Both the position numbers and the translations under genes were made by a program. 32,212 nucleotides of DNA, taken from assembly GCA_902551445.1 (NCBI GenBank), contig CACDDB010000007.1:1-32212 (forward strand), written 5' to 3'. Under the pieces are notes generated by a model, which was given only the letters and a program-made list of their open reading frames with translations, ran no database searches and was not told where the DNA came from. This document shows, in pieces, positions 1 through 8,065 of the stretch; the stretch's first letter is position 1, and every line of letters starts with the position of its first letter. This stretch comes from an uncultured Pelagibacteraceae bacterium (GTDB taxonomy: Bacteria > Pseudomonadota > Alphaproteobacteria > Pelagibacterales > Pelagibacteraceae).

Positions 1-325
1 AACAGTTTGCATCATTTTCACAAAAAACATTTCTATTCAATTTTTTTGAAATATCAGTTTGAAATGGTTTATCATTTAACCATAAAGCATTACTTGATTT
101 CAAAAGTAGACCTGTCTCATTTGAAATTGACCCTGGATGGCAAATGCCTATTTCAAATTTTTTATTATAATTTTTTTCTAATTTACTTACTATTGATTTT
201 ATTGCGTCTAAAGTTTTTCTATAATCAGTTGGAGATTTTTCTCTTTCTCTAATAACTTCTTTGCCATTATCTTCTAATATAACGTATTCGATTTTTGTTG
301 CACCAATATCAATTCCTATTTGCAT
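1..325 (-). CDS. ROK-family sugar kinase, fructokinase-like (N-terminal part, cut by window edge)
   Basis: Reading leftward from ATG at 325-323, the frame stays open for 108 codons to the window edge. It begins with a phosphate-binding motif (IGIDIGATKIE, residues 3-13), has a CHPGSISNETG segment and the sugar-contact stretch NALWLNDKPF, and stops just after ENDANC, whose Asp is the catalytic base of ROK kinases. The PGSIS...WLNxxPF...NDANC spacing resembles ROK fructokinases of the Mak type more than glucokinases, by recall of the family. It starts 3 bases after the stop of the upstream oxidoreductase, so it is the third gene of the leftward iolD operon and probably phosphorylates a sugar or sugar derivative released by that pathway. 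The C-terminal half, with the family's zinc site, lies outside the window. The exact substrate cannot be read from the sequence. Confidence 0.88.
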   Translation of the reverse strand, partial: MQIGIDIGATKIEYVILEDNGKEVIREREKSPTDYRKTLDAIKSIVSKLEKNYNKKFEIGICHPGSISNETGLLLKSSNALWLNDKPFQTDISKKLNRNVFCENDANC

Positions 326-328
326 AGT

Positions 329-1486
329 TTATTTCAATATTTTTTTAATTTCTTTTAAAGTAAATTTTTTTGGTATTTTGCATGTTGTTTTTATTTTTTG
401 TTTCTTACCAGTAGTTGATGCTTTCATAGTGGATTGGATAATATCTAATACATGTAAAGATAATTCTCCGTTACACCTGTGTGTTTTTCTATTTTCAATA
501 CAATAAGCCATTTCAGATAAACCAGCTCCTCTATAATTAGCGTTTATAGGTGATTCATTTGCTCTTAAACTTTTTCCTCTTATATTAATTTTCCCTAATG
601 GCATTTTACCAGTTTTGTATTCTTTCCATGCTTGTCCTAATTTTTTACATGTATAAACAGATCCACCAAACATATTTGGATCTGGAACTATTAAGGATCC
701 TTTATTTCCATAAAATTCTATATGGTTTCTTTGATGAGCAATTACATCAAAAGACAAAGTTAATCGTATTATAGTATTATTTTCAAAAACTATTGTTGAT
801 AGATATGTCGTTGGACATTCTACTTTAAACTTTCTACCCTTTTTTGGTCCTATTCCTATAGTTCTTTTTTTAACACCTCTCATAATACTTCCGCTAACTT
901 CTTTAGCAGGACCCAATAAATTAACTAAAGCTGTTAAATAATACGGACCCATATCAATAACTGGTCCACCTTCTTTTTTTGAAAACCAAGGTTCAGGATT
1001 AGGATGATAAGATTGAACACCTGGAAAAGCAAAAATTGCATTGCCTAAGTTAATTTTACCAATTAAATTTTTTTCTATTAGTTCTTTAGATTGTTGGTTT
1101 CCACCTCCCAAAAATGTATCAGGTGCATTACCTATGTATAATTTTCTTTTCTTTGCTAGGGTTAATAATTCTTTTCCATGGCTAAGATTTATTGCCATTG
1201 GTTTTTCTGAATACACATGTTTGTTATGCAAAAGAGCTTTTTTGGCAACTTCGTAATGCGCTTTTGGTATTGTAAGATTTAAAATTATTTCAACTTCATC
1301 GTCATTTAATAATTCTTTAACGCTAAGTGATTGTATCCCATATTTAGTGGCACATTTCTTTGATGCTGAATCTCTTATATCTGCACATTTAACAATTTTA
1401 AAATTATTAAAGTATTTATGGGCTCTAAAATAAGTCTCAGCAATATGACCACATCCTATCAAGCCTACTTTAAAAACCTTGTTCAT
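329..1486 (-). CDS. GFO/IDH/MocA-family NAD(P)-dependent oxidoreductase
   Basis: A 385-residue cytoplasmic dehydrogenase. The N-terminal Rossmann fold opens with GLIGCGHIAE (residues 8-17), and the EKP motif at 94-96 supplies the catalytic lysine of this family. The C-terminal alpha/beta domain contains DMGPYYLTALVNLLG, which takes the place of the usual substrate-binding D-x-x-x-H segment; its Asp is kept, while Tyr-Tyr occupies the usual His area. Family members oxidise or isomerise cyclitols, sugars or sugar acids. The gene lies 8 bases after iolD and 3 bases before the ROK kinase in a leftward operon, so a role in cyclitol or keto-sugar interconversion is a reasonable inference. It is clearly distinct from the second GFO protein at 8066-9067, so the two are unlikely to be simple duplicates. 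The substrate is unknown. Confidence 0.9.
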   Translation of the reverse strand: MNKVFKVGLIGCGHIAETYFRAHKYFNNFKIVKCADIRDSASKKCATKYGIQSLSVKELLNDDEVEIILNLTIPKAHYEVAKKALLHNKHVYSEKPMAINLSHGKELLTLAKKRKLYIGNAPDTFLGGGNQQSKELIEKNLIGKINLGNAIFAFPGVQSYHPNPEPWFSKKEGGPVIDMGPYYLTALVNLLGPAKEVSGSIMRGVKKRTIGIGPKKGRKFKVECPTTYLSTIVFENNTIIRLTLSFDVIAHQRNHIEFYGNKGSLIVPDPNMFGGSVYTCKKLGQAWKEYKTGKMPLGKINIRGKSLRANESPINANYRGAGLSEMAYCIENRKTHRCNGELSLHVLDIIQSTMKASTTGKKQKIKTTCKIPKKFTLKEIKKILK

Positions 1487-1494
1487 TAAAAGGG

Positions 1495-3339
1495 TTAAAC
1501 GCCTTGTCTTTGTTTTGATTTTCCTTCTTTATGAAGTTTTAATGCTTCTTTATTTTCTTTAGTTGTTGGTATTTCTAAAGTTGGACTTTCCCAATAAGCT
1601 GAGCCTTCTAACCATTGATAGCCATGTGTTTTAATTGAAATTACATAAGTTACTTTAGATTTTTTTGCTCTTTTAAAAGATTCCTCTAATTCTGAAATTG
1701 AAGATACTTCTTCAGACTTTGCTCCCATACTTTCTGCATGTTTTGCAAAATCAACTTTTACTAAATTAGGTGCTTTTGAACTTTCAAATAAGCAGTTAAA
1801 TTCTTTTCCACCTTTAAATAATTGTAGTCTATTGATAACTGCATGTCCTCCATTATCACACACTACGATGATAAGTTTGTTATTTGTTATAACAGATGAA
1901 TAGATATCAGAATTATAAAGCAAGTATGATCCGTCACCTATAAAAGCTATTACTTCTTTATCTGGGTTAGCCATTTTAATTCCAAGTGCTCCTGATATTT
2001 CATAACCCATACAGCTAAATCCCCATTCGGTTTCATGTGTATTTAACTCCCTTGGACGCCAAACTTGAACTACTTCTCCTACCAAACCTCCAGCAGCTGT
2101 GACTGCAATGTCGCTTGGATCAGAATTTCTGTAAACTGCCCCAACTGCATGAGCATAACTTGGAAGTTTTTGATTTGTTGGGCCGCTTTCTTTATCTACA
2201 TATTCGTTCCATGATTTTAATTCATTTCTAGATTTTTTATACCAATCATCAGATACTTTCCAATTGCCTAACACTTGAGAAATTTCATCTAAAGTTACTT
2301 TTGCATCTCCTATAACTGATTGTGCTAAATGTTTGCTAGCATCAAATCTTGAAACATTTATTGAAACTAATGAAAAATTTTTATTCTCAAAGTTTGCCCA
2401 TGAACCAGTGGTAAAGTCTCCAAGTTTTGTTCCCACAGCTATTGCTAGGTCAGTTTGTTTTGCTAAATTATTTGCAGCCTTTCCTCCAAGTCCACCAATT
2501 GGACCTAAAAAATGTGAATGGTCTTTTTTCATTGTAGAATATCCCATTACTGTTTGTGTAACAGGAATATTATGTTTAATTGCAAAATTACTAACTTCTT
2601 CCATGGCATCAGAATAAAAAACCCCTCCTCCTGAAATTATTATTGGATTTTTTGATGATTTTATTTTTTCTGCAGCTTGCTTAACTTGGTAATCATCTGG
2701 TCTTGGTCTTCTTATGTTGTGAATTCTTTCTTTAAAAAATTCTTCTGGGTAATCAAATGTTTCTCCTTGCACATCTTGAGACATTGAAATACAAGCTGGT
2801 CCGCAATCAGCGGGATCCAACATTATTTGTATTGCTTGTGGAAGAGTTTGTAAAATTTGTTCAGGTCTTGTTAATCTGTCAAAATATTTAGTTACTGATT
2901 TAAAAGCGTCATTTTGAGTAATTCCTGGATTGTTAAAATGCTCTACTTGTTGAAGCACTGGATCAGGCATTCTATTTGCGTATGTGTCGCCTGGTAAAAA
3001 CAATATTGGCAATCTATTGCTCATAGCAACAGCTGCGGCTGTAAGCATATTAGTTGAACCAGGTCCAACTGAACTTGTTGCAACAAAAATTTGTTTTCTT
3101 CTTTTGGCTCTTGCATAAGCTATTCCAGTAAGTGCCATATTTTGTTCGTGATGACCCCTCCAAGTAGGAAGTTTGTCTTTGTTTTCTTCTAAAGCTTGAC
3201 CTAAACAAGCAACATTACCGTGTCCAAATATTCCAAAAGCACCAGCAAATAAAGGTTCTTTTTTACCATCTATTAAAATCTTTTGAGATATAAGATATTT
3301 TACAATTGCATGGGCACAAGTAAGCTTTATTTTTTTCAT
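1495..3339 (-). CDS. iolD: 3D-(3,5/4)-trihydroxycyclohexane-1,2-dione acylhydrolase (ring-opening), ThDP-dependent
   Basis: IolD hydrolytically opens the ring of trihydroxycyclohexane-1,2-dione to 5-deoxy-glucuronate in myo-inositol catabolism. The 614-residue length fits the family. The N-terminal pyrimidine-binding domain carries the IolD-typical FGIFGHGNVACLGQAL (residues 35-50) and HHEQ, with Glu65 as the catalytic glutamate that activates thiamine diphosphate. The C-terminal domain carries the ThDP/Mg motif starting GDGS near residue 468 and ending NGG about 28 residues later. GFSCMGYEISGALG just before it is also typical of ThDP enzymes. It is the first gene of the leftward operon, divergent from the aldehyde dehydrogenase across a 57-base gap. 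Other ThDP enzymes such as acetolactate synthase share the fold, but the GHGN segment and the iolE/iolG neighbours favour IolD strongly. Confidence 0.95.
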   Translation of the reverse strand: MKKIKLTCAHAIVKYLISQKILIDGKKEPLFAGAFGIFGHGNVACLGQALEENKDKLPTWRGHHEQNMALTGIAYARAKRRKQIFVATSSVGPGSTNMLTAAAVAMSNRLPILFLPGDTYANRMPDPVLQQVEHFNNPGITQNDAFKSVTKYFDRLTRPEQILQTLPQAIQIMLDPADCGPACISMSQDVQGETFDYPEEFFKERIHNIRRPRPDDYQVKQAAEKIKSSKNPIIISGGGVFYSDAMEEVSNFAIKHNIPVTQTVMGYSTMKKDHSHFLGPIGGLGGKAANNLAKQTDLAIAVGTKLGDFTTGSWANFENKNFSLVSINVSRFDASKHLAQSVIGDAKVTLDEISQVLGNWKVSDDWYKKSRNELKSWNEYVDKESGPTNQKLPSYAHAVGAVYRNSDPSDIAVTAAGGLVGEVVQVWRPRELNTHETEWGFSCMGYEISGALGIKMANPDKEVIAFIGDGSYLLYNSDIYSSVITNNKLIIVVCDNGGHAVINRLQLFKGGKEFNCLFESSKAPNLVKVDFAKHAESMGAKSEEVSSISELEESFKRAKKSKVTYVISIKTHGYQWLEGSAYWESPTLEIPTTKENKEALKLHKEGKSKQRQGV

Positions 3340-3396
3340 AATTAAAGTTATATTTTAAAAAATAATATCTCAAATAGTAAACCATAAAATAGTATT
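3340..3396. promoter_or_regulatory. Divergent intergenic region between iolD and the aldehyde dehydrogenase gene
   Basis: These 57 bases must hold the start signals for both divergent operons. They are almost pure A/T, and the element ATAGTA occurs three times around the rightward start (in AAATAGTAAACC, AAATAGTATTATG and ATGTATAGTAAAT). No convincing -35/-10 pair or Shine-Dalgarno sequence stands out, so this is named as a regulatory region by position only. Confidence 0.4.
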
Positions 3397-4839
3397 ATGT
3401 ATAGTAAATTTGGACAATTCATCGATGGAAAGTGGCAACAAGCTGATAAAAAAGAAACTTATGATGTAATAAATCCTGCTACTGAAGAATTAATTGGAAA
3501 AGCCTCTAAAGCAAGTTCGGCTGATGTTGAAAAAGCCTTAAAGTCTGCAGAAAAAGGTTTGAAAGTTTGGCGTAATACAGCGCCATGGCAAAGAGCATAT
3601 ATTATAAGAAAAATCGCAGATTTGATGAGAGAGAAAAAAGATATTTTGGCTAAATGGTTAACACTTGAAGTTGGCAAACCTCTAGCAGAAGGAATTGGTG
3701 AGGTCGGTGGATCAGCAGATATCTTCGAATGGAATGCAGAAGAAACAAAAAGAATTTATGGGCAAACAGTTGAAAGTAGGTTCCCGGATACACGTGTACA
3801 TGTTTATTATCAACCGGTTGGGGTTGTTGCAGCTTTAGTCCCTTGGAACTTCCCACTTGTTTTAGCTTCAAGAAAAATTTCAACAGCATTAGCTGCGGGA
3901 TGTTCGGTAATTTGCAAACCTGATGTCATAACGCCGGGATGTGTTATGGAGTTGGTTGATATTTGTAGAGAAGCTGGTGTACCAGCTGGAGTGGTAAACC
4001 TATTATCAGGAGATCCTCCCGCAATTGCAGAACAACTAATTAAATCTGACATAGTCAAAAAGATATCAGTAACAGGCTCTACAAGAGTTGGTAAATTAAT
4101 TTTGAAGCAAGCAGCTGATAAAGTTCAAAGAGTTACAATGGAACTTAGTGGTCATTCGCCTTTTATTGTTTTTGATGATGCTGATATTAATAAAGCTGCA
4201 GATATGGCCATAACATCAAAATTTAGAAATAATGGTCAAGTATGTATTTCCCCAAATAGATTTTATATTCAAGAAAAAAAGAAAGACGAATTCATTAATA
4301 CATTCATAAGTAAGGCAAAAAAATTAAAAATTGGTAATGGAATGGACAAAGATGTTCAGTTAGGTCCTCTAACAACAAAAAAAAGACTTGAAGAAGTTGA
4401 GAAGTTAGTTGAGACAACAAAAAAAGAAGGTGCTAAAGTTTTAATGGGTGGAAAAAGGCCCGCTGGATTTAATAAAGGATTCTATTATGAGCCTACAGTT
4501 TTTGATGGTGTCCAAGATAATTTTACAATTATGAAAGAAGAACCTTTTGGACCTTTGGTTCCCATGTTATCATTTAAAAGTTTTGATGAAGTAATTGAAA
4601 GATCAAATAGTAATGAACTAGGTCTATGTAGTTATATTTGTACTAATTCTATGGAACAAGCACATAGAGCTTCCGAGCTAATGGAAACTGGTACAGTAGC
4701 AGTCAACACTCCAGTGGTAGCTATTGCTGAGGCACCATTTGGTGGTATTAAACAAACTGGTTATGGACGAGAAGGTGGATCAATGGCGATAAAAGATTAT
4801 TTAAATGTAAAATACACTCATTTAGGAATTAAAGGTTAA
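3397..4839 (+). CDS. NAD(P)-dependent aldehyde dehydrogenase (GabD/betaine-aldehyde type)
   Basis: A 480-residue, full-length aldehyde dehydrogenase. It has PWNFP (150-153, with the oxyanion-hole Asn151), the cofactor lysine in CKP (Lys174), VTGSTRVG (225-232), the general base Glu249 in MELSGHSP and the catalytic Cys283 in NNGQVCISPNR. EEPFGPLVP and the C-terminal FGGIKQTGYGREGG are also typical. The cysteine context and MELSG identify it with semialdehyde and general aldehyde dehydrogenases rather than the CoA-acylating methylmalonate-semialdehyde dehydrogenase (IolA/MmsA). It is the first gene of a rightward operon with an HpcH/HpaI aldolase and a D-hydroxyacid dehydrogenase. By inference it oxidises either the aldehyde end of a deoxy-uronate or the semialdehyde released by the aldolase. 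The start follows directly from the divergent iolD promoter region. Confidence 0.93.
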   Translation: MYSKFGQFIDGKWQQADKKETYDVINPATEELIGKASKASSADVEKALKSAEKGLKVWRNTAPWQRAYIIRKIADLMREKKDILAKWLTLEVGKPLAEGIGEVGGSADIFEWNAEETKRIYGQTVESRFPDTRVHVYYQPVGVVAALVPWNFPLVLASRKISTALAAGCSVICKPDVITPGCVMELVDICREAGVPAGVVNLLSGDPPAIAEQLIKSDIVKKISVTGSTRVGKLILKQAADKVQRVTMELSGHSPFIVFDDADINKAADMAITSKFRNNGQVCISPNRFYIQEKKKDEFINTFISKAKKLKIGNGMDKDVQLGPLTTKKRLEEVEKLVETTKKEGAKVLMGGKRPAGFNKGFYYEPTVFDGVQDNFTIMKEEPFGPLVPMLSFKSFDEVIERSNSNELGLCSYICTNSMEQAHRASELMETGTVAVNTPVVAIAEAPFGGIKQTGYGREGGSMAIKDYLNVKYTHLGIKG

Positions 4840-4844
4840 TCAAA

Positions 4845-5636
4845 TTGAAAAAAAATAAGCTTAAACAAATTTTTAAAGAAGGTAAGGCAGTAATTAACGG
4901 TTGGTGCCAAATACCAAGCTCGTTTTCTGCAGAAGTAATGGCACATATGGGATGGGATTCTGTAACAATTGATATGCAGCATGGTGTTATTGATTATCCA
5001 AATGCACTTCAGATGTTACAGGCAATTTCAACAACTGAAGCTGTGCCAATGGCAAGAGTAAATTGGAATGAACCAGGTCAAATTATGAAAATTCTTGATG
5101 CTGGAGCTTATGGTATTATTTGTCCAATGGTAAGTAATAAAGAACAAGCAGAAAAATTTGCGCAAGCATGTATGTATCCACCGAAAGGATATAGAAGCTA
5201 CGGCCCAATAAGAGGTTTAATTTATGGTGGAAGTGATTATGGAGAACATGCAAATAATGAAATTTTAAAATTAGCAATGATTGAGACTGCTGAAGCTATA
5301 AAAAAATTGGATGAAATTATGAGTACGCCAGGAATAGATGGGATATATATTGGACCGGCAGACCTTAGTTTGGCAATTGGAGAAAAACCAGGATTTGACA
5401 AACCTGAAGGAAATCCAACTTATGAACAAATAGTAAATATATTAAAACATGCTAAAAAACATAATCTTGTTGCTGGAATTCACAATGCTACTCCAGAATA
5501 TGCTCAAAAAATGATTGATCTAGGATTTCAACTAGTTACTGTTGGGTCTGACCAAAGATATATGAGCACCGGTTCAAGAGAAGCTGTATCAAAATTAAAA
5601 ACCATAAAATCTAAGGAAGACTTAAAAGGGTATTAA
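4845..5636 (+). CDS. HpcH/HpaI-family class II aldolase (2-keto-3-deoxy-acid aldolase)
   Basis: A 263-residue TIM-barrel aldolase of the group that includes HpaI/HpcH and 2-keto-3-deoxy-glucarate aldolase. These enzymes are metal-dependent and cleave 2-keto-3-deoxy acids to pyruvate plus an aldehyde. Visible signatures are the catalytic His in DMQHGVIDY (near residue 46), Arg in MARVNWNEP (near 71), and the metal ligands Glu in MIETAEA and Asp in GPADLSLAIG. The best start is TTG at 4845, 5 bases after the preceding stop and preceded by AAAGG inside that gene; no ATG precedes the conserved INGWCQIPS segment. It lies between the aldehyde dehydrogenase and the hydroxyacid dehydrogenase, so the three probably process one keto-acid branch. 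The substrate cannot be settled from sequence; macrophomate-synthase-like relatives share the fold. Confidence 0.9.
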   Translation: MKKNKLKQIFKEGKAVINGWCQIPSSFSAEVMAHMGWDSVTIDMQHGVIDYPNALQMLQAISTTEAVPMARVNWNEPGQIMKILDAGAYGIICPMVSNKEQAEKFAQACMYPPKGYRSYGPIRGLIYGGSDYGEHANNEILKLAMIETAEAIKKLDEIMSTPGIDGIYIGPADLSLAIGEKPGFDKPEGNPTYEQIVNILKHAKKHNLVAGIHNATPEYAQKMIDLGFQLVTVGSDQRYMSTGSREAVSKLKTIKSKEDLKGY

Positions 5637-5642
5637 TTTTAA

Positions 5643-6608
5643 GTGTCTAATAAAAAGAAAATTCTTATAATACAAAATATTCACGAAGCTGGAATTAAAT
5701 TATTAGAAGACAATCCAAATTTTGAATTTGAATTAATTGAAAATATTGACTTAAAGTTTTTAAAAGAAAAAATTTCAAATTTTGATGGGATATCAATAAG
5801 AACTGCAAAGCTTCCTGCTGAAATTATAAATCATTGCAAAAAATTAAAAATAATTTCTAGACATGGAGTTGGTTATGACAATATAGATTTAAAATCAGCA
5901 AAAAATAACAATATAACAATTACAATCACTACAACTGCCAATGCAGTAGCGGTTTCGGAACATGTAATGTTTATGCTTCTGAATATAGCTAAAGGTAAAA
6001 GTATGTATGACATTACAGTTAAATCTGGAAATTTTAATGAAAGAAACAAACTTCCTAAAACAATAGAAATTTGGAAAAAGAATATACTAATTATGGGTTT
6101 TGGAAGAATAGGACAGTGCTTAATTAAAAGGTGTCTTGGATTCGATATGAATGTATTTGTATATGATCCATATGTAACAAAAGAGGTTATAGAATCTTTT
6201 GGAGGAAAAAAAGTTAATGATTTGTATGAATCAATTAAATCTATGGATGCTATTTCTCTTCACATTCCGCTTAATGATAAAACAAAAAATTTAATTAATT
6301 ATGAACTTTTGAAAACTTTGAAAAAAAGCTGCATAATTATAAATGCGGCAAGAGGTGGAATAATAAATGAAAATGACTTAAATAAAGCTTTGAGTGAAAA
6401 TTTAATTTATGGTGCAGGCCTCGATGTATTTGAAATGGAACCGCCTAGTAAAGATAGTCCTCTATTAAAAAATGATAAGTTATTTTTAAGCCCACATACA
6501 GCTGCATTTACTGAAGAATGTATGACAAGAATGGCTGTAGAAACTATTCAGAATATTATTGATTTTTTTGATAAAAAATTAGACAAATCAAAAATAGTAA
6601 AACTATAA
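5643..6608 (+). CDS. D-isomer-specific 2-hydroxyacid dehydrogenase (SerA-like)
   Basis: A 321-residue NAD-dependent D-2-hydroxyacid dehydrogenase. The nucleotide-binding motif is GFGRIGQ (152-158). The catalytic triad is visible as Arg237 in NAARGG, Glu266 in DVFEMEPP and His285 in SPHTAAFT. RHGVGYDNID (73-82) is the usual substrate-domain contact. At this length it lacks the C-terminal ACT regulatory domain of long SerA proteins, so it may be a short phosphoglycerate-dehydrogenase-like or hydroxypyruvate/glyoxylate-reductase-like enzyme. The start is GTG at 5643, 6 bases after the aldolase stop; the first conserved residues follow within 6 codons. Its place behind the aldolase suggests it handles a short 2-keto or 2-hydroxy acid made there (inference), for example tartronate or glycerate chemistry. 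Confidence 0.9.
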   Translation: MSNKKKILIIQNIHEAGIKLLEDNPNFEFELIENIDLKFLKEKISNFDGISIRTAKLPAEIINHCKKLKIISRHGVGYDNIDLKSAKNNNITITITTTANAVAVSEHVMFMLLNIAKGKSMYDITVKSGNFNERNKLPKTIEIWKKNILIMGFGRIGQCLIKRCLGFDMNVFVYDPYVTKEVIESFGGKKVNDLYESIKSMDAISLHIPLNDKTKNLINYELLKTLKKSCIIINAARGGIINENDLNKALSENLIYGAGLDVFEMEPPSKDSPLLKNDKLFLSPHTAAFTEECMTRMAVETIQNIIDFFDKKLDKSKIVKL

Positions 6609-6611
6609 CTA

Positions 6612-7109
6612 ATGAAAATTAATTTAAAGAAATTTGGTTTATTAGAAGCTTTAGTAATTCTTTCAGTGATTTATGTCGTTGGTATGCTTTTATGGACAGT
6701 TAGCACAAGACCAGCTGTTGAAGCAAAAGCCAATCTTGTTAAAGAAAATCACAAAAAAGTAGTTGATTTTATAAATAGCGAAATTAATCAGTGTGGAAGT
6801 GATCAAAATAAAATGACACTATGGGGCGATCCATGCAATGGTGAATGGATATCTGAAAAAGTAGTTAAATATATTAATAATAATTTAAATATTAAAAATC
6901 CATTTTCTGAAGATGTTAAAGTAAAAACTGACCCTGACCCTAGAATTAAAGCTGAAGGTAAAGCTGGCCAATCTACTGAGATGGGAGTTATTTTTGTTAT
7001 GTCGTCAAATTTTCTTCCAGAACCAGGATCTGAATGGATTGTTGGCACTTGTTTTAAATCACCTTGCGTTGCTGCTGGAAATAATGAGTTAACTTCTATT
7101 TATAGATAG
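6612..7109 (+). CDS. Membrane-anchored pilin-like protein of unknown function
   Basis: I do not recognise a named family. The 165-residue protein begins MKINLKKFGLLEALVILSVI: two short basic patches, then one strongly hydrophobic helix (about 8-30), then a soluble extracytoplasmic region. The FGLLEALVILSVIYVVG stretch resembles a type IV prepilin helix, with Glu5 if counted from Phe8, but the residue before it is Lys rather than the Gly cleaved by prepilin peptidase. The rest holds four cysteines (61, 75, 147, 152) that could form two disulfides, and a C-terminal GTCFKSPC loop of the kind seen in pilin D-regions. It starts 3 bases after the hydroxyacid dehydrogenase, so it is in the same transcript as metabolic enzymes, which is odd. 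Its last 10 bases overlap the end of iolE tail to tail. A single-pass N-in anchored protein is the safest description. Confidence 0.75.
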   Translation: MKINLKKFGLLEALVILSVIYVVGMLLWTVSTRPAVEAKANLVKENHKKVVDFINSEINQCGSDQNKMTLWGDPCNGEWISEKVVKYINNNLNIKNPFSEDVKVKTDPDPRIKAEGKAGQSTEMGVIFVMSSNFLPEPGSEWIVGTCFKSPCVAAGNNELTSIYR

Positions 7110-8011
7110 TTATTTTTTTCAATTTCAATATTCGAACTAGATAGTGTTTTGGTTAAATAGTTATATCCTTTAATTGCATACTCTAGTGGATTTGCTTTTT
7201 TAGGATCTTGCTCAGCTTCAACAACTAACCAACCAGAATAATTTTTTGTTTTTAAAATATCAAACAATGGTTTGTAGTCTATGCAGCCATCTCCTGGAAC
7301 AGTAAAAGCTCCATCTAAAAAAGCACCTCTAAAACTTAAATCATTTTTTAAGGAATTTTCTAAAACGTTTTTTCTTATATCTTTGCAGTGCACGTGGATT
7401 AGTCTTTCGCTATAATTGTTTAAAATTTTTTCTGAATCGCCTTTAGCGAACAACATATGACCAGTGTCTAAAGTTAACTTTACACTTTCATGAGTATTCT
7501 CTAATAATCTTTCCGTGTCTTCTTGGGATTCTATTACTGTGCCCATATGGTGATGATAACCTAAAGGCATTTCTTCATCTTCCAAATATTTAGCTAGATC
7601 AGATATTTTTGAGCAAAACTTTTTCCACTCGTCACTTTCCATTTTAGGTCTAGTGGATAATTTTCTATTCGGATCTCCTTGAATTGATCCAGAAACCTCT
7701 GCAAAAACAATGCAGGGTGCATTGCAGTCTTTAAATAACTTAAGTTGTTCTTCAATTGCTAATTTTTCGTCATTCACTGAATTTTTTCTTAAATTAGCAC
7801 CATACCAACCTGAGCACAGTTCTAATCTAAATTCTTTAAGCTTTGGAATTAATTCTGATGATTTTTTTGGAAATTTTCCACCAGACTCTATTCCAATATA
7901 ACCAGCTTGTCTGGCCTCAGCTAAACATTGTTCCAGTGATGTCTCGCCTCCTAACTCAGGCATATCATCATTGCTCCAAGCTATTGGTGCTACTCCTAAT
8001 TTTACTGACAT
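7100..8011 (-). CDS. iolE: myo-inosose-2 dehydratase
   Basis: IolE removes water from scyllo-inosose (2-keto-myo-inositol), giving the trihydroxycyclohexane-dione that IolD then opens. The 303-residue protein is a xylose-isomerase-like TIM barrel. It opens with PIAWSNDDMPELGGETSLEQ and continues with EARQAGYIGIESGGKFP, which matches IolE closely by recall. Likely metal and substrate ligands lie in EVSGSI, YHHHMGTVIES, LDTGHMLF, IHVHCKD and VVEAEQDP. It is transcribed leftward on its own between the aldolase operon and iolG, with the iolG start 54 bases away in the opposite direction, and its end overlaps the pilin-like gene by 10 bases. The start at 8011 fits the family N-terminus. Confidence 0.94.
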   Translation of the reverse strand: MSVKLGVAPIAWSNDDMPELGGETSLEQCLAEARQAGYIGIESGGKFPKKSSELIPKLKEFRLELCSGWYGANLRKNSVNDEKLAIEEQLKLFKDCNAPCIVFAEVSGSIQGDPNRKLSTRPKMESDEWKKFCSKISDLAKYLEDEEMPLGYHHHMGTVIESQEDTERLLENTHESVKLTLDTGHMLFAKGDSEKILNNYSERLIHVHCKDIRKNVLENSLKNDLSFRGAFLDGAFTVPGDGCIDYKPLFDILKTKNYSGWLVVEAEQDPKKANPLEYAIKGYNYLTKTLSSSNIEIEKNNYL

Positions 8012-8037
8012 AATAAATAATTTTAGCTAAGATATAA

Positions 8038-8053
8038 AATTAAAATTTTAATT
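8038..8053. promoter_or_regulatory. 16-bp perfect palindrome in the iolE/iolG divergent promoter region
   Basis: AATTAAAATTTTAATT is a perfect 16-base palindrome centred between the divergent iolE and iolG starts, 12 bases before the iolG ATG. Its position suits an operator serving both genes, but it contains only A and T in A/T-rich DNA, so chance is a real alternative. No regulator gene is visible in the window. Confidence 0.3.
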
Positions 8054-8065
8054 CAAACAAAAAAA

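Noticed and set aside
3397..4839. Aldehyde dehydrogenase as methylmalonate-semialdehyde dehydrogenase IolA
   Set aside because: The glutamate and cysteine contexts (MELSGHSP, NNGQVCISPNR) match NAD-dependent semialdehyde dehydrogenases and not the MmsA/IolA pattern.
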